Shown here: positions 21,489 through 33,205 of the stretch, in pieces
Layout: each line of letters opens with the position of its first letter
How positions within the stretch are numbered: position 1 is the stretch's first letter
Origin: Acestrorhynchus altus
Taxonomy: Eukaryota; Chordata; Actinopteri; Characiformes; Acestrorhynchidae
Assembly: GCA_034509495.1 (NCBI GenBank)
Contig: CM067504.1
Coordinates: forward strand, 3,561,336-3,625,335
Reading direction: 5' to 3'
DNA: 64,000 nt
Program-made: the position numbers and the translations under genes
The notes under the pieces: generated by a model
Databases searched by the model: none
Told to the model about the DNA's origin: nothing
The model's input: the letters and a program-made list of their open reading frames with translations, nothing else

Positions 21489-21960
21489 TTAATCTTTAAA
21501 ACTTTAGTCTAATTTTGGACAAGATATTATTATTTCCATGAATTTGTTTTGATAAATTATTGGAAATGATTAGATTGATAAGCATATTTATAATAATAAG
21601 CTGCCCATGATATATAAAAAGAATAACTAACCTATCCTTTATCATTTTTGATTATTTACATATGTATCAGTTTTATACCTTCTTAGGACTTTTATTCTAA
21701 AATATTCAATTAGCCCCTCCCTTCTGATTTTCTTCTGTAACCCAATATCTGGGTCAGTGATTATCCCCGCCCCTTCTCTCTGATCAGTCAGAGTCTGTGA
21801 GCAGGTTGACCATGTTCACGTGGACAGAGCAGTAAACATGCACTGGAAGCTCCTTTGGTATTAAAACTGGGATTTAATTCAGCTGGAAACGAGTGAATTT
21901 TAGCTTTTAGATCCTCAAAGTGCAGGTTAAGCTTCTTTCAAACGTACCTCTCCATATAGT
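21489..21960 (-). mobile_element. GC-box VNTR element, copy B (1 unit)
   Basis: Right terminus TTAATCTTTAAAACTTTAGT at 21489, followed by family blocks CATATGTATCAGTTTTATAC, CTGGGTCAGTGATTA, and a single unit CCCCGCCCCTTCTCTCTGAT with one extra-base variant. The left half follows: CACGTGGACAGAGCAGTAAA, CATGCACTGGAAGCTCC, TTAAAACTGGGATTTAATTC. The left terminus is lost. Confidence 0.8.
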
Positions 21961-22610
21961 CTACTTAAGTCAAAAAGAAAAGAGCTTTTGACTTTGAAAC
22001 ATAAATACTGACTGTACTTATGTGGTGGGAATCCTTTTGAGGACGAATTTGTTAATCTGTGTTAAGGAGACGATTAAGATGTGATTTGTTTCAGAACCAA
22101 GCATTAGATGGCATGCAGGTCTTGGTCTGATAGATCTTTGCTGAAGGACAAACTAATCCTTATTCATAATGAATGCATTGCCTTTGAATGAAAGTTTTCC
22201 GAGGTCAGTAAATCAGACTCCAGTTTTAAAAGACCTAATCTGTGTTTAAGCTTCTTTTCTACAGCGAGGCTGCTGGGTTAGAAAGAACAAGGGAATTAGA
22301 AGTAAACAGGGAGCATAAGTAACATAATACTGCTATAAATATGTGTGACTGTTATTAATACACAGGGCACAAATGAGGTATGATGTACAAGTGAATCATA
22401 AGTAAGTTACATGAATTCTAAGCACGTATCATCTCAGCTGCTTGTTTGTTTAAATGGAAACCATAACTCCACCACATCGGAGGAAATCTATGGGCTCCTT
22501 TCCACTGCTGAGCCAAACGGTTACTGAGGTTTCGTTCTGTGCCAGTATGGACCCCTTAGATGAGACATGATTTTTTTGTAATAAATAAGGTTGAATTTAA
22601 TTTCTAGACA
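21961..22610. other. Unique noncoding sequence
   Basis: No gene or repeat recognised. Confidence 0.45.
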
Positions 22611-22617
22611 ATTATTA

Positions 22618-22670
<53 letters not shown>
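22611..22670. repeat. (TTA)n microsatellite
   Basis: About 20 TTA units with one G substitution, inside or next to the following VNTR element copy. Confidence 0.95.
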
Positions 22671-22679
22671 GTTATGTTG

Positions 22680-23045
22680 TGCCTAAATGTATTGTCCTAT
22701 TTTGCTTATAAGGTATAAAAAATGCATAAGAATTATAAGGAAATATATACGGATATTTATAAAATTCATATATAATTGTTCTTTATGTATGTATCAGTAT
22801 GTTCTGTTCTCGTGACTTTAATTATGAATTTTGAACACTGAACAGTATCTGAGTCAGAGTCTGTATGCAGGTTGAGCATCAGCCCCGCCCCCTCTCTCTG
22901 ATCAGTCAGAGTCTGTATGCAGGTTGAGCATCAGCCCCGCCCCCTCTCTCTGATCAGTCAGAGTCTGTATGCAGGTTGAGCATCAGCCCCGCCCCCTCTC
23001 TCTGATTAGTCAGAGTCTGTATGCAGGTTGAGCCTGCCAGACAGA
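22680..23045 (-). mobile_element. GC-box VNTR element, copy C (3 units)
   Basis: Right-half blocks TATGTATGTATCAGTATGTT and TGACTTTAATTATGAATTTT lead into three 52-bp units at 22852-23033, each CCCCGCCCCCTCTCTCTGAT. The left half is missing; the array ends at GAGCCTGCCAGACAG. Confidence 0.8.
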
Positions 23046-24049
23046 CACTGGCAGTCAGAAAAAAAATAAATAAATAAATAAAACCTGCAGTGTTGTTTTA
23101 ATAGTGATACACATGAGCAGAGAAGAATCTTCATGGTCTTCCACATCTTCAGTGAAGGCTAAATTATTTCCCAAACCTTTATTTTATTTCATCATGTTTC
23201 CTGATTTAAACAGTTTCTAAGTTCCTAAATGTTGGTAAAATTCTTAAAACACAAATGTAATTATAATAAGACCCACTCAGAACATGATGTCTATACAGTC
23301 AAGCTATGTCCTGCACTAGTTAGAACCTCAGAAGTGTGATTAAAGATACATTGTGTGCACGAACGACCAGCATAATTAGAAAATAAAAATGATTAAAGAA
23401 TCAGCGAGTCATATTTATCAGTTTTCATATCTAATAGATGGGACCTGTTTTGGCCTAAATAATCATCACTCTTGGCTTTCTGAGAGTCCTAGATACGTCT
23501 CTGTGAATATTAATGGTCTATCAAGGATTCATTAGGTTGTTTGAAGTGGAAAACAGTGGCAACTCTATGCCAAGGCTCTTTAGTCCCTAGAATCACTGCA
23601 GAATTTTCAGTAGACAAGGCAAAATTCTATTTAAATATCTTAAGATAATGTGTTTTACTGAGAGTAGTAAATGCACTGAAGTGCAGTATATGGGCAAGAG
23701 TTAAATAGTGCCAGGGCTGATAAGTTGTGCCAAATGCCACCTACTCAGGCCTTCACCAGGATGTAGGAGTTTTCATTTATTTGTTTATTTATTTATTTGT
23801 TTGTTTGTTTATTTATATAACAGTGCATTAAAAAAGTGAATCTCATTAAAAAGCTCAGAAAACAATTTCATTTAAAACGGTAAAGTGTCATGTTTTATAT
23901 TCATTACATGTCAAGTGATGTTTCAAGCCTTTTGTTTTCCATTTTGTTTGTTTTACTATTGATCAGATCAGCTTATAGCTCATGAAAAACAGAAATACAG
24001 AATCTCAAAATGTTAGAAAATAAACGAATAGATTAAATTAAAAGAGCAA

Positions 24050-24050
<1 letters not shown>
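23046..24050. other. Unique noncoding sequence
   Basis: Contains a (TTTA/TTTG)n stretch at 23778-23816. No gene recognised. Confidence 0.45.

Positions 24051-24052
<2 letters not shown>

Positions 24053-24103
<51 letters not shown>
24053..24103. repeat. (TA)n microsatellite
   Basis: Uninterrupted AT run of about 25 units. Confidence 0.97.
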
Positions 24104-24106
<3 letters not shown>

Positions 24107-24560
24107 ATAATAAAGTCGCTTTAATGTCCTTTTATCCTTCCATTGTCCTTGGCCTCATTTTTTCAGTTCTCTGTTCAGTGGACTGGAGAGTTGTTGAAAT
24201 CAGAGGTGAGAAAATGTGTGGGGAGCACCTTGTTGTAAAAAGGCCACAAATCACTGTCCCGTGAGGTTTCCTCATAAGCCTGGCATTGAGTCTGGCATTA
24301 GCCTAATGTGTTTTCAGATATCAGGAAGAAGTTGGCATGGCTTTTGTAATAATGGGGCAAACAGGCCATCTGTATGGGGATGATAAAGTCCGGTCAACCT
24401 GAATGAAGCAGAATAAACAGGATGCAGCTTTGAAGTGCGGTTATGCAAATGCACTACATTAAACACAGAAATCTGGAGGAGTTACTTTGACTTGCCTGTA
24501 TTTTTGAAATGTACTTGTTTAATTACACATTTAATAACCATGTTAATGACTTATTACTTA
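24104..24560. other. Unique sequence, possible conserved noncoding element
   Basis: No gene. The block 24270-24480 is repeat-free and includes TTATGCAAATGCA, an octamer-like word. Conservation is untested. Confidence 0.3.
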
Positions 24561-24562
24561 CT

Positions 24563-24738
24563 AAGATCCACACTTCGTGGGCAATTATATGCCATTTTCT
24601 AGGTTTCATATATCAGGATCAGAGCAATCCACAGACATGATATAAATAACATAACACTCTCTAACCACACAATGTTCAAATTCCAGAATAAAAGTCCTGA
24701 GAAGGGATCATATTGATTCATACACAAATTACAAAAGG

Positions 24739-24800
<62 letters not shown>

Positions 24801-24930
24801 TAATATTTATTCATTTCTAATTCATTTATTCATTTATTTATTTATTTATTTTCAGCTCAAATACTGCAATCTCCTATAAATAAAAGTCAAACTACAAAAA
24901 CATCCCAAAAACTGTCCAAAAGGTAAGTGT
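24563..24930 (+). mobile_element. GC-box VNTR element, array-less deletion copy
   Basis: Left-end blocks (CATTTTCTAGGTTTCATATA, TCAGGATCAGAGCAATCC) are joined directly to right-half blocks (AATGTTCAAATTCCAGAATA, AAGTCCTGAGAAGGGATCAT, AACATCCCAAAAACTGTCC). The 52-bp array and its flanks have been removed. A (TAT)n microsatellite at 24740-24799 has expanded inside it. Confidence 0.75.
24740..24799. repeat. (TAT)n microsatellite
   Basis: Twenty trinucleotide units within the array-less element copy. Confidence 0.97.
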
Positions 24931-26100
24931 TGCATAAAATACCTAAAACATTTCAGGTAAAATCACGAGGCTTTCATATAGTGACTGAGACGGTGCTGCA
25001 GTACAGTGCCATTGTTCCCTACTGACTCCCAGTTGCAATTTCTAGTGATTACTTGTGGCATGGTTTAGCTGCCACTTTCAGCTGAAGGACAGCGAAGTTT
25101 GCCCTGCTCTGATGGTCTGGGGGATTTTGTTTTGCTGGAGAACGTTATATTTTAGGGTAAAGGTAATTAGTCATTGTGTCACTGTCCAATGGGTTATATC
25201 GCACCACAGCGCTCTCCGAGAGCAGGAAAAGAAATGGGTCCACCATTTTATTGATTGTGTTATCACAGAGAGCTGGAAGTTTTAGCTTGACAGGTCACCT
25301 CTCAGTAGAAGTGTTTGGGTGTAAGGAGCTCTTAAGCAGTCGGAAGATGGACATGACATTTCCCAAGTGAGCTGAAAATAACATCCCATTAAAAAGCATG
25401 AATCACCAAACTGCCACCACCACATAAAATAGTAACACACTGGCAGAAAACCTTTTCTTTTCATCTCTGTGATCAAAAGCACACATGCTAATGGTGCTCT
25501 AATCACCACCATTCATGCAATTCATTATTTCTTTTCTTTCTTTTTTCACCCACATTTTATATTTTATGTTTAATGCTGTAAAAAGTTGCTGAATTTGAGG
25601 AGTGTTTTTTTTTTTACTGCTGTAAAGTAGCCCCTGTCTTCATGCCTTTGAGGGAGATGTTTTTATTAGAATAAATGTTTCCCATCAAGGTTACACTAAA
25701 CAAATTAATTGGTGGATTTGATGAGGCCTGAATTTTAAGTGGCCAAGCTGCTTATTAACCAGAGCAGAGAGAATGTTAATGGCGGCCATAGCAGGCCTCC
25801 TGTGGAGAGAAAGTGTCTGGCTGCATTTTCTGAATCATTAGCAGCGTGCCACCGAAGAGCCTAATGACCTCACTCTGCAGCAGGGTCGAGCTGCAGAAAG
25901 ACGGTGCAACACATTTTATACTAATATGGACAGTAAAAAAAAATGTATCTACACTCTATAGCTGATAATGGAGCTGTCTCTGTATTTTTAGTCTCTAATT
26001 GTTCTTGTCTTTGAGAGAGAACTGAAGAGCTTTGTCTGTAGTTTAAGAAAATGTACCACTATTACTTAAACCTCAGACATTAGTACGGTTTGCTCTTGAT
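24931..26100. other. Unique sequence, possible conserved noncoding element
   Basis: No exon recognised. The segment 25730-25900 is GC-balanced and repeat-free (AAGCTGCTTATTAACCAGAG, GTGCCACCGAAGAGCCTAAT) and is a reasonable candidate for conservation testing. Confidence 0.3.
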
Positions 26101-26109
26101 TGCTGAAGT

Positions 26110-26725
26110 GAGTGGCACCACAGAACAATTCAACAAGAGCTCTCCGAGGTCTTCAAAGTGAAGGTTGTGGATACATATCAGTCTGGGAAGGGATTAAAAA
26201 ATGAGGAACAATTAAAACTATTGCCAAAACAACCAGTTTAGGCCGTCCTAGAAGGTTCAGCCCAAGATCAGGCTGTAAGATATGTCTCCAACAGTCATAA
26301 AATGTCATCACCTGACCAACTGGTGGCTTTTGCATTAGTGGACTTCAAAGTGCAGCATCTACCATCAGAAATCAAATAAGTGTTTTATGGGAGGTGTGCA
26401 AGGAGGAAAGCCTTTATGTAAAAAAAAAACAAAAAACCAAATACAGAAACGTCAGACCAAGACTAAAGTTCTCCAGAGAACATGTAGACACACAGTAGGA
26501 CTACTGAAACAATGTGCTTTGGACAGATGGATCCAAAACTGAAGTATTTGGGCACAGAAGACATGTCTGACACAAACCAAACACAGCATTTTGAGCACAA
26601 GAACCTCATACCAGCTTTGAAACATGGTGGTGGAAGCGCCACGGTTTGGGGTTTCTTTGCTGCAGCAGGGCCTGGAGATCTCTCCATCATAGAAACCACT
26701 ATGAGATCTTTATTGTCTTTATTTA
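26110..26725 (+). pseudogene. Tc1-type transposase remnant (N-terminal and middle parts)
   Basis: A decayed DNA-binding region (about 26150-26330) is followed by GRCARRKAF near 26392-26418. Then an 80-codon frame at 26512-26754 contains QMDPKLKYLG, FEHKNLIPALKHGGGSATVW and GFFAAAGPGDLSII. These match the first catalytic Asp region (TDESKIxxFG) and the HGGGSxMVWGCFAASGPG block of Tc1 elements. The first catalytic Asp position is altered here (QMDPK for TDESK). The second half of the catalytic domain is missing. It is a different Tc1 lineage from the 10940-11495 family. Confidence 0.85.
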
Positions 26726-27466
26726 TCTTTGTGAGATCTTCAGAGTGGGCTTGAGGAGAATGTAAGACTAAAACTTCACACAGCTGAAATAATTCTGCAT
26801 GGAGGAGTTAAAGTCAGAGAGGGTAGCTGGTTATAGGAGGCATCTAACTGGCATTATTTCATACAAAGGTGGAGATACCAGCTTTGTTTATCCCTTCATT
26901 TTTATTAATTTTGCAAATGATGTTTTGTTTTTTCAATGGTATGTGTTTATTTATATATCAAAGGTATATAAACAAATACAGAATGAACAGGAATTAAGAT
27001 TTTTTTTTTACTGCATAAGTTACAGTTTTATCAGTAAGAAACATCCTGAAACTTCACTCTCGACATGCCCTTGAGATAAACTTGCTGGATATTTGCTTTG
27101 GTAACTTTACTCTGTCTTACTGAGCTCCAGAAAAACAAACAAACAAACAAACAAACAAAACATTTTTCTTGATTCCTCAAAAGAATTGATGAAATACTGC
27201 TTTGATTGACGTACTTATTAAATTAAATATGACTTCAAATTAGAATTTACTTTTGAAATCATCCCTCCGTCTCTTTCCAGCAGTGAAACCACCCCAATGC
27301 AGACCCTGCGCTGGGCACAGGCAGCAGATCTCTGCGGGGGTCTTCAGTAAATAAGTAAATTCCTCATTACCATTCTTCATTGGTCATTCTGACTGGAAAT
27401 GAAACTCCTTAAAGACGCTTTAAACATGAAAGCTAATTTTAGGAGTACACAGACAGCATTTCATCT
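26726..27466. other. Unique sequence with (CAAA)n
   Basis: Contains (CAAA)n at 27131-27160. No gene recognised; the 91-codon frame at 26799-27074 has no motif. Confidence 0.45.
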
Positions 27467-27936
27467 TTAACTCTTAAAAACCTCAGGTGCATTCTTTGTG
27501 GGCTATTATATTCCACCCAGGCATCATATCTCAGGATCAGAGTGAGCTACAGATGTGAAACACATATCAAGATACACTACAAGTCTTATCCGATATAACC
27601 ATCATATTGTGTGATTATTAGAGAGTAATTCACCTCAGAAACACATAAAATTCACTCGTTTCCAACTGAATTTAATCAGTTGAACAGCAAAAGCAGCTTC
27701 CAGTGCATGTTTACTGCTCTGTCCACGTGAACATGATCAACCTGCATACAGACTCTGACTGATCAGAGAGAGGGGGCGGGGCTGATGATCAACCTGCATA
27801 CAGACTCTGACTGATCAGAGAGAGGGGGCGGGGCTAATGATCAACCTGCATACAGACTCTGACTGATCAGAGAGAGGGGGCGGGGCTGATGATCAACCTG
27901 CATACCACAAAATTGGCCTAAAGTTCTAACGGTTAA
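27467..27936 (+). mobile_element. GC-box VNTR element, copy D (3 units, TTAA at both ends)
   Basis: TTAA at 27467-27470 is followed inward by CTCTTAAAAACCTCAGG. The right end GGCCTAAAGTTCTAACGG is followed by TTAA at 27933-27936. The left half is complete (TCAGGATCAGAGTGAGCTAC, CAGCTTCCAGTGCATGTTTA, CTCTGTCCACGTGAACATGA). Three units lie at 27735-27904. The right half is nearly all deleted. This is the clearest case for element boundaries and a TTAA target. Confidence 0.85.
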
Positions 27937-28974
27937 ACTGAGTCACAGCTGATTTTTGAATTTTTACTTTTTAATTCTATTACAGTAAGAAATATCTCCT
28001 AATATTTCCATCAGTGTGCGATGATTCAGAAATTCTAATATGTATCAGAATAATCCTGGAATTCCGCGTGGTGGCATTTGGTCAGTCAGTGGGGTTTAGA
28101 GAGCAAGTTGGGAAAGCAGCCTAGACGCAACAAGCATCTGTCTTCCTTAAAATCCACAGCATGTTTTCTGGAAACCAGTGGAAGACTGCAAACAGAAAGT
28201 GGGACAACATAAAACAAACAAACAAACAAACAAATAAATAAACAGAAAAACGTGTAATATAAAATCATATTTTAAGAAAATTCACCTTCATTTTAGATTT
28301 TTAATCGTTTTAATGTCATCGTCAGTCATCCGGCCTCGCTCAGTGTTCAGCCTCACTCACAAGAAAAACCCTTAAACCTTATACAGCTGTGGTTGTTCCC
28401 AAGCCGTCCCCTGAGGTGACACCACTTTATTATCCATAACATGCTGATATCCCATGACTTTTGGCATGTTTGTGTATAACGTTCAAAAAGAATTCAATTT
28501 TAATATTTACTAATCATATAAAGAAGTGTGTTAAATATTTGAGTAATGATTGTATGAAGATACTCTTAAATGGCACCTTTCAGATACCCAAGGTTGCTTT
28601 ACAATCAGGACCAGGGGCAGTATTAGGCCTGAGCTATGAGGCTAAAGCCCCAGGTCTTTTACCAATAGCCCCAAGTGTTGTCCCTGATCCATACCTCTGT
28701 TGTAGTTCAACAACATGATCACGGGGGACTCCTGCCTTTTTATAATGAACAAAAGATACACGTTGTGCTAAACCTCAGATCTCTATGACCTCCATGGACA
28801 GGCGTCCAAATACTTTCTCAAAAATTGTACGACTCAATGCATACATAGTGTCACTTCATGATCAATTATGACATTAATAAACCATTTATTAATGCTTAAC
28901 AGTGCCATGAGTACTGTCAATTAATGCACCCTTATTGTAAGTGTTACCATTGCATCTGACAGATAAACGATCAT
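27937..28974. other. Unique noncoding sequence
   Basis: Holds a (CAAA)n/(TAAA)n run near 28205-28242. No gene recognised. Confidence 0.45.
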
Positions 28975-28975
28975 G

Positions 28976-29110
28976 TTCAGAATCAGAATCAGAACGACTT
29001 TTTAATCTTTAAGAAGGAAATTGCAAATTCTTACATCTGCACCGATCTATATAAAATCTAAAAATAGAAAGATAAACATAAAAATAATAACGAATACAAT
29101 GGAAGACAAA
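28976..29110 (-). mobile_element. LINE-type 3' tail fragment
   Basis: TCAGAATCAGAATCAGAACG followed by ACTTTTTAATCTTTAAGAAG and GAAATTGCAAATTCTTACAT resembles the 3' end, with a hexamer tail, of a common fish LINE family, read in reverse. Only about 130 bp remains. Confidence 0.45.
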
Positions 29111-30823
29111 TGAGGATTTGATATATTAAAAAAATGTTACAGTGGTAGAACTAAATTACAGTGTTTCCCCAAAACCATAAGATATTTGGCCTTTTCTGAA
29201 TATGAAAATGAATGCTTCCCAGAAATCCAGATTTATTGGCTGTGAAGAAAATATTACCACACCAAGCTTTCGATACAAATGAAAAAAAGTGACCCTTTAC
29301 TCAGCCTTGACCACTTGCATGATGCTGCAGTTCTCAAACTGACCTGATTATATAGCTTTTACAGAGTAATGGGGTCATTTCTAAGCGGAGAGTCATCATT
29401 CACTGATTTGGACTTGGTGTAAAGAATGGAGGCCCTGATGTCTGCTCAGTAGATTCTGGAGGATCTCTGCTCATCTTCAGCTGTGGGATATTGCACTGAC
29501 CTCTGCTGCCTGCATTCCAAGATTACCTTGACATCTGGTGTGTAGGTCTCGGAAAGCTAATTAATCCCCACTGACCTAAATTTTCCCTGGAACTGTTCAA
29601 ACAGCGTTCGCCATTAAGCTGCTCATTCTGGCTGCTTTTCCACTCCTCAGTAATGTTGTTCTCTGCTTCATGAATCACAAATTACAGCAACGAAATTCAT
29701 CAACTGGGGAAGTTATTTACTTTGTTTTTTTATTGACCATTTAATGTCGGTAGTCCGGCGCTGTGTCCTGTGTCCTGTTTTTCTTTGCCTGAGCTAAATG
29801 AGTAATGAGTAAATTTTGCTATGCGGTTGTATCGATATTACAAAATTATAAACGAATTTGAATAACATTGCATTTGTCCTCTGAAGGTCCTTTAGGCCTC
29901 AGTGCTGCCACGGAATTTAACTGGCTGACATTTGTATTTGTTACAGTAATGTAAATAGAGGACCTTGCTGATATTTTCAGTGGTCCTGGTGGAATAGGAG
30001 TGTCCCTATGGCAATATATTTACTGTAGGATTCAAAAACGAGCTCTGTTTGAAGATTTCTACCAATTTATGGCACCGGTTTGAGACAGGTGAGGACTGCC
30101 TTGGGCAAAATGAGTTTTTATCATAGTCGCGTTTGTGCGCTATTCAGATGGGACCCAAAAGTCTTTTTTGTTTGTCATTTTACACGGGCTGGAATGTTCA
30201 GCTGCAGTGCCCAGGGAAATCAACTAGATGTTGTCTACCTACAAAATGCACCTTTGAAGTAAGGTGTTATTCTGGCAAGCATTTTCCCTCACAATATTCT
30301 GCTCTGGGAGCTGTTTTCATGCCACAAAGAAGGAGCAAATGTTTGTGTCAGAAAAAAAAAAAATGCAAAATGTCTTTGTGACTAAAGTTGTCACTCCTGT
30401 GTAGATTTTACCCACAGCCGTGAACCTAACGACAGAAGTGTGAACCAGACAAGAAAAAACAAGATTATATTCAAAAACACAGACACAAAACATAAAAACA
30501 CCAACAGAGTCATAGGTCTGAACCATTTAAATGGTGACACAGTTTGGCTGTTTATCATTTACGAAGCCTCAGTTCAACCTGTTTTGATTTTAAAGCATTT
30601 CGATGGACTTTAAAAGCCACATTTTCTTTCTGGATATTGATCCTTTGTAGGACATTACTATATAAAACTATATAAACTCTATATAAACTCTAACAGTATG
30701 GAACCACCAAGTCATTCAATGTCTTCAGTCTTAAGATTTCTTAAGGTTGCATTAATAGCAGTTCAGAACGTTGTAGCTAGGAGGCTGTAACGTGGAGAAA
30801 ACACAGTTACACACCAGCACAGT
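29111..30823. other. Unique sequence, possible conserved noncoding elements
   Basis: No exon I can defend. The segment 29390-29990 is repeat-free and compositionally balanced. A frame at 30080-30262 (60 codons) has no recognisable motif. Confidence 0.35.
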
Positions 30824-30851
30824 GGAGTGAAGACACCAGCGTCTTCACTCC
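30824..30851. other. Perfect 11-bp inverted repeat (hairpin)
   Basis: GGAGTGAAGAC and GTCTTCACTCC are exact reverse complements separated by ACCAGC. No U-run or flanking gene suggests a bacterial-type terminator; role unknown. Confidence 0.7.
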
Positions 30852-30925
30852 TTCCCTTCTTCAGACACTTGCAGGGATATAAGTGCACTGACACTATATT
30901 CATATAAATGGGAAAATGTGGTCAC

Positions 30926-31096
30926 TGATCAGCCATAACATTGTAACCTCCTGGTTTCTCCACACTTTTTCACTATAGTGTGTTGCACTGGTACGAGGGG
31001 ATCAGACACAGCAGTGCTGCTGGAGTGTTTAAACCCCTCACTGCTGAAGTGTCACTGCTGGAGAACAGTCCACCAAGCAGAAATATCCACCCAATA
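30926..31096. mobile_element. Palindromic dispersed repeat, copy 8 (short)
   Basis: Terminus TGATCAGCCATAACATTGTA is followed by GTGTTGCACTGGTACGAG, CAGACACAGCAGTGCTGCTG and TTTAAACCCCTCACTGCTGA. An internal deletion joins the arm to the centre. The right terminus is missing. Confidence 0.8.
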
Positions 31097-31164
31097 GTTT
31101 CCTAATATATATATATAATGTTATTAAATGTATAGTTTATATGTAAATGATATGATGGGTGGTA

Positions 31165-31420
31165 TCAACAGTGTGTGCATTTCAAGGTTAACATGAAATC
31201 AAAGCTAAAGGTCATCAATCCCAACACTGTATTTTTTGAAGAACTGAACTTGGATGTGAAGGACATACATTGACTTCTAGAAGCAATTCCTGCCTGGAAG
31301 TGAAGTGATTTTCCTTCACAAGCCGTCAATGACGACGGCAGTCCCTGTTTGTCAGTTTCGTCTTTAACCCACAATTCTGGGCAGAAGTTCCTGTAGACAG
31401 GGATTTCTGCCACTGCTGGT
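31165..31420. repeat. Unnamed dispersed repeat, fragment 1
   Basis: Shares TTGACTTCTAGAAGCA, CCTGGAAGTGAAGTGA, and GTCCCTGT...TTCCTGTAGAC blocks with 38245-38500. Both look like diverged copies of one family I cannot name. Confidence 0.6.
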
Positions 31421-31431
31421 AGACCTTTATG

Positions 31432-31490
31432 AGCTCACGCTGGTTAGGGAACCAGCCTTGTGACTGGAAGGTCGCCCAAATTCCATCATC
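31432..31490 (+). mobile_element. tRNA-derived SINE fragment
   Basis: ACGCTGGTTAGGGAACCAGC followed by CTTGTGACTGGAAGGTCGCC resembles the tRNA-like head of the SINE family seen at 14050-14302. Confidence 0.5.
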
Positions 31491-32340
31491 CCTTTTAGCC
31501 AATCATTTACATCTGTTTTGTGGGCCATTTTCCCGTCTGTACTGCTCTAACAATACCCTATTTTCCCCAGGTGTGCATCATAGTAGGGTCAACCTTTAGC
31601 TTCCCATCTCCACAGTGACCTCCAGCCTCCAGCCAGCTCTTCCTGTACCTGTCTTTTTTCCCCCTAGGGTACAGTGGTCTATGCCCTCATCCCATCTATG
31701 GCTCTCCTCTGTTCCATCTCCTACCAGTTCATCGTCCACCATATTACCTCACTCTGGCCATTCTTCCTATAGGTTCCACCCAATCCCCTCCAACACCTCC
31801 ACAATATGTCATCACCTGGAGCCCATGGCCTGTAGACCTCTGTCTGATTAATTGTTCTCTTGTCTGTACTCTGATGGCAAAAAGTCAAGTTCCATCAGTC
31901 ATACCTATCTGTACCTTCTGCTTCTTCTGCTGCACCGTACAGCCACTCTGAAATGATGTTCATTATCAGCCTTCCACGTTGTTGTGATCTCAGTGTCAGT
32001 TTGTAAGCTGAGAATGTGTAACACCCGTTTATGGTGAATACGAGTAGAGCTCAGTGTATTTTAAAGCAAAATATTTGTCTCAGTCTTTTCCATAATCCTT
32101 ATATGATTTAATGGATGAGTAGGTTCATTTACATTGTATTATTAGAACAGTTTGCCCCCTCATTCTTTCGTTCATGCATGAAACAGATGCATAATGCACT
32201 GTATGGAAACACAGTATGATTATAACATGCAGCGATTACTTGGAATTGTTTCAGGGAGTCAATAGACTGGAAAAATAAATCAAATATAAGAAACTCATCA
32301 TTATAATTCAGTATTCTGTATATTTTGTAGTAACTATTAA
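31491..32340. other. Unique noncoding sequence
   Basis: The 78-codon frame at 31615-31851 is serine/proline-rich by base composition only. No gene recognised. Confidence 0.45.
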
Positions 32341-32344
32341 TTCA

Positions 32345-33205
32345 TTCAACCCAAGAGCTGCACTTTTTGAGCAGTTACATTATAAGACTTACACTATCTA
32401 ACCCCTGTGGTCTCAATATTGTGTGATCAGCAGGCAATTCAGTTTGGAAAAAAAGCTACAATTCAATGAAATACCACTTTAAATGAGCTTGCAGTGCATG
32501 TTTACTGCTCTGTCCACATGTACATGCTCAACCTGCATACAGACTCTGACTGATCAGAGAGAGGGGGCGGGGCTGATGCTCAACCTGCATACAGACTCTG
32601 ACTGATCAGAGAGAGGGGGCGGGGCTGATGTTCAACCTGCATACAGACTCTGACTGATCAGAGAGAGGGGGCGGGGCTAATGACATCACTGACCCAGATA
32701 TTCGGTTACAGAGGAAAATGAGAAGGGAGGGGCTGTTTGCTTTCTTTGTTCACACAGTCTCAAAATTCAGAATAGTCCAAAAGAGGTCCAGAGAAGGACT
32801 TGTGTATATATATATAAATAATAAAGGACATTTATTTTATTTTTCATTATTTAATCTGGATCAGTGTCAAATATTTTGAAAAATTTATTATTATAAATAT
32901 CCATGCCAATGTAATCATTGTGAATAATGGGTTGGTCCTGGATTCGTCCAACAGGATTTCAGATTTTTTTAGTTTTTTAGGATATTTTACTCTTTTTAGG
33001 GTAAAATGTACATTTTATTTGATCAAAACATGGCCAAATTCATACAAAGATTTAAATTCTCTTTTACATTTTAAATGAAGATACATGTGAGTTGTCTAGA
33101 TTTTCCTGAATATATATCTGACTGTGACTGTCTCCTAAAAATACATTGTTTGGTGAATTAAAGTAAGAATTAAAGTTTGGTCCAGGGTTCTGAAGGATAA
33201 AAGTG
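32345..33205 (+). mobile_element. GC-box VNTR element, copy E (3 units, both halves)
   Basis: The left half is decayed but includes CAGTGCATGTTTACTGCTCT. Three units lie at 32527-32683. A full right half follows: CATCACTGACCCAGATATTC, TATAAATATCCATGCCAATG, GATCAAAACATGGCCAAATT, GTCTCCTAAAAATACATTG, and end TGGTCCAGGGTTCTGAAGG. Good model for the complete element together with copy I. Confidence 0.85.
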
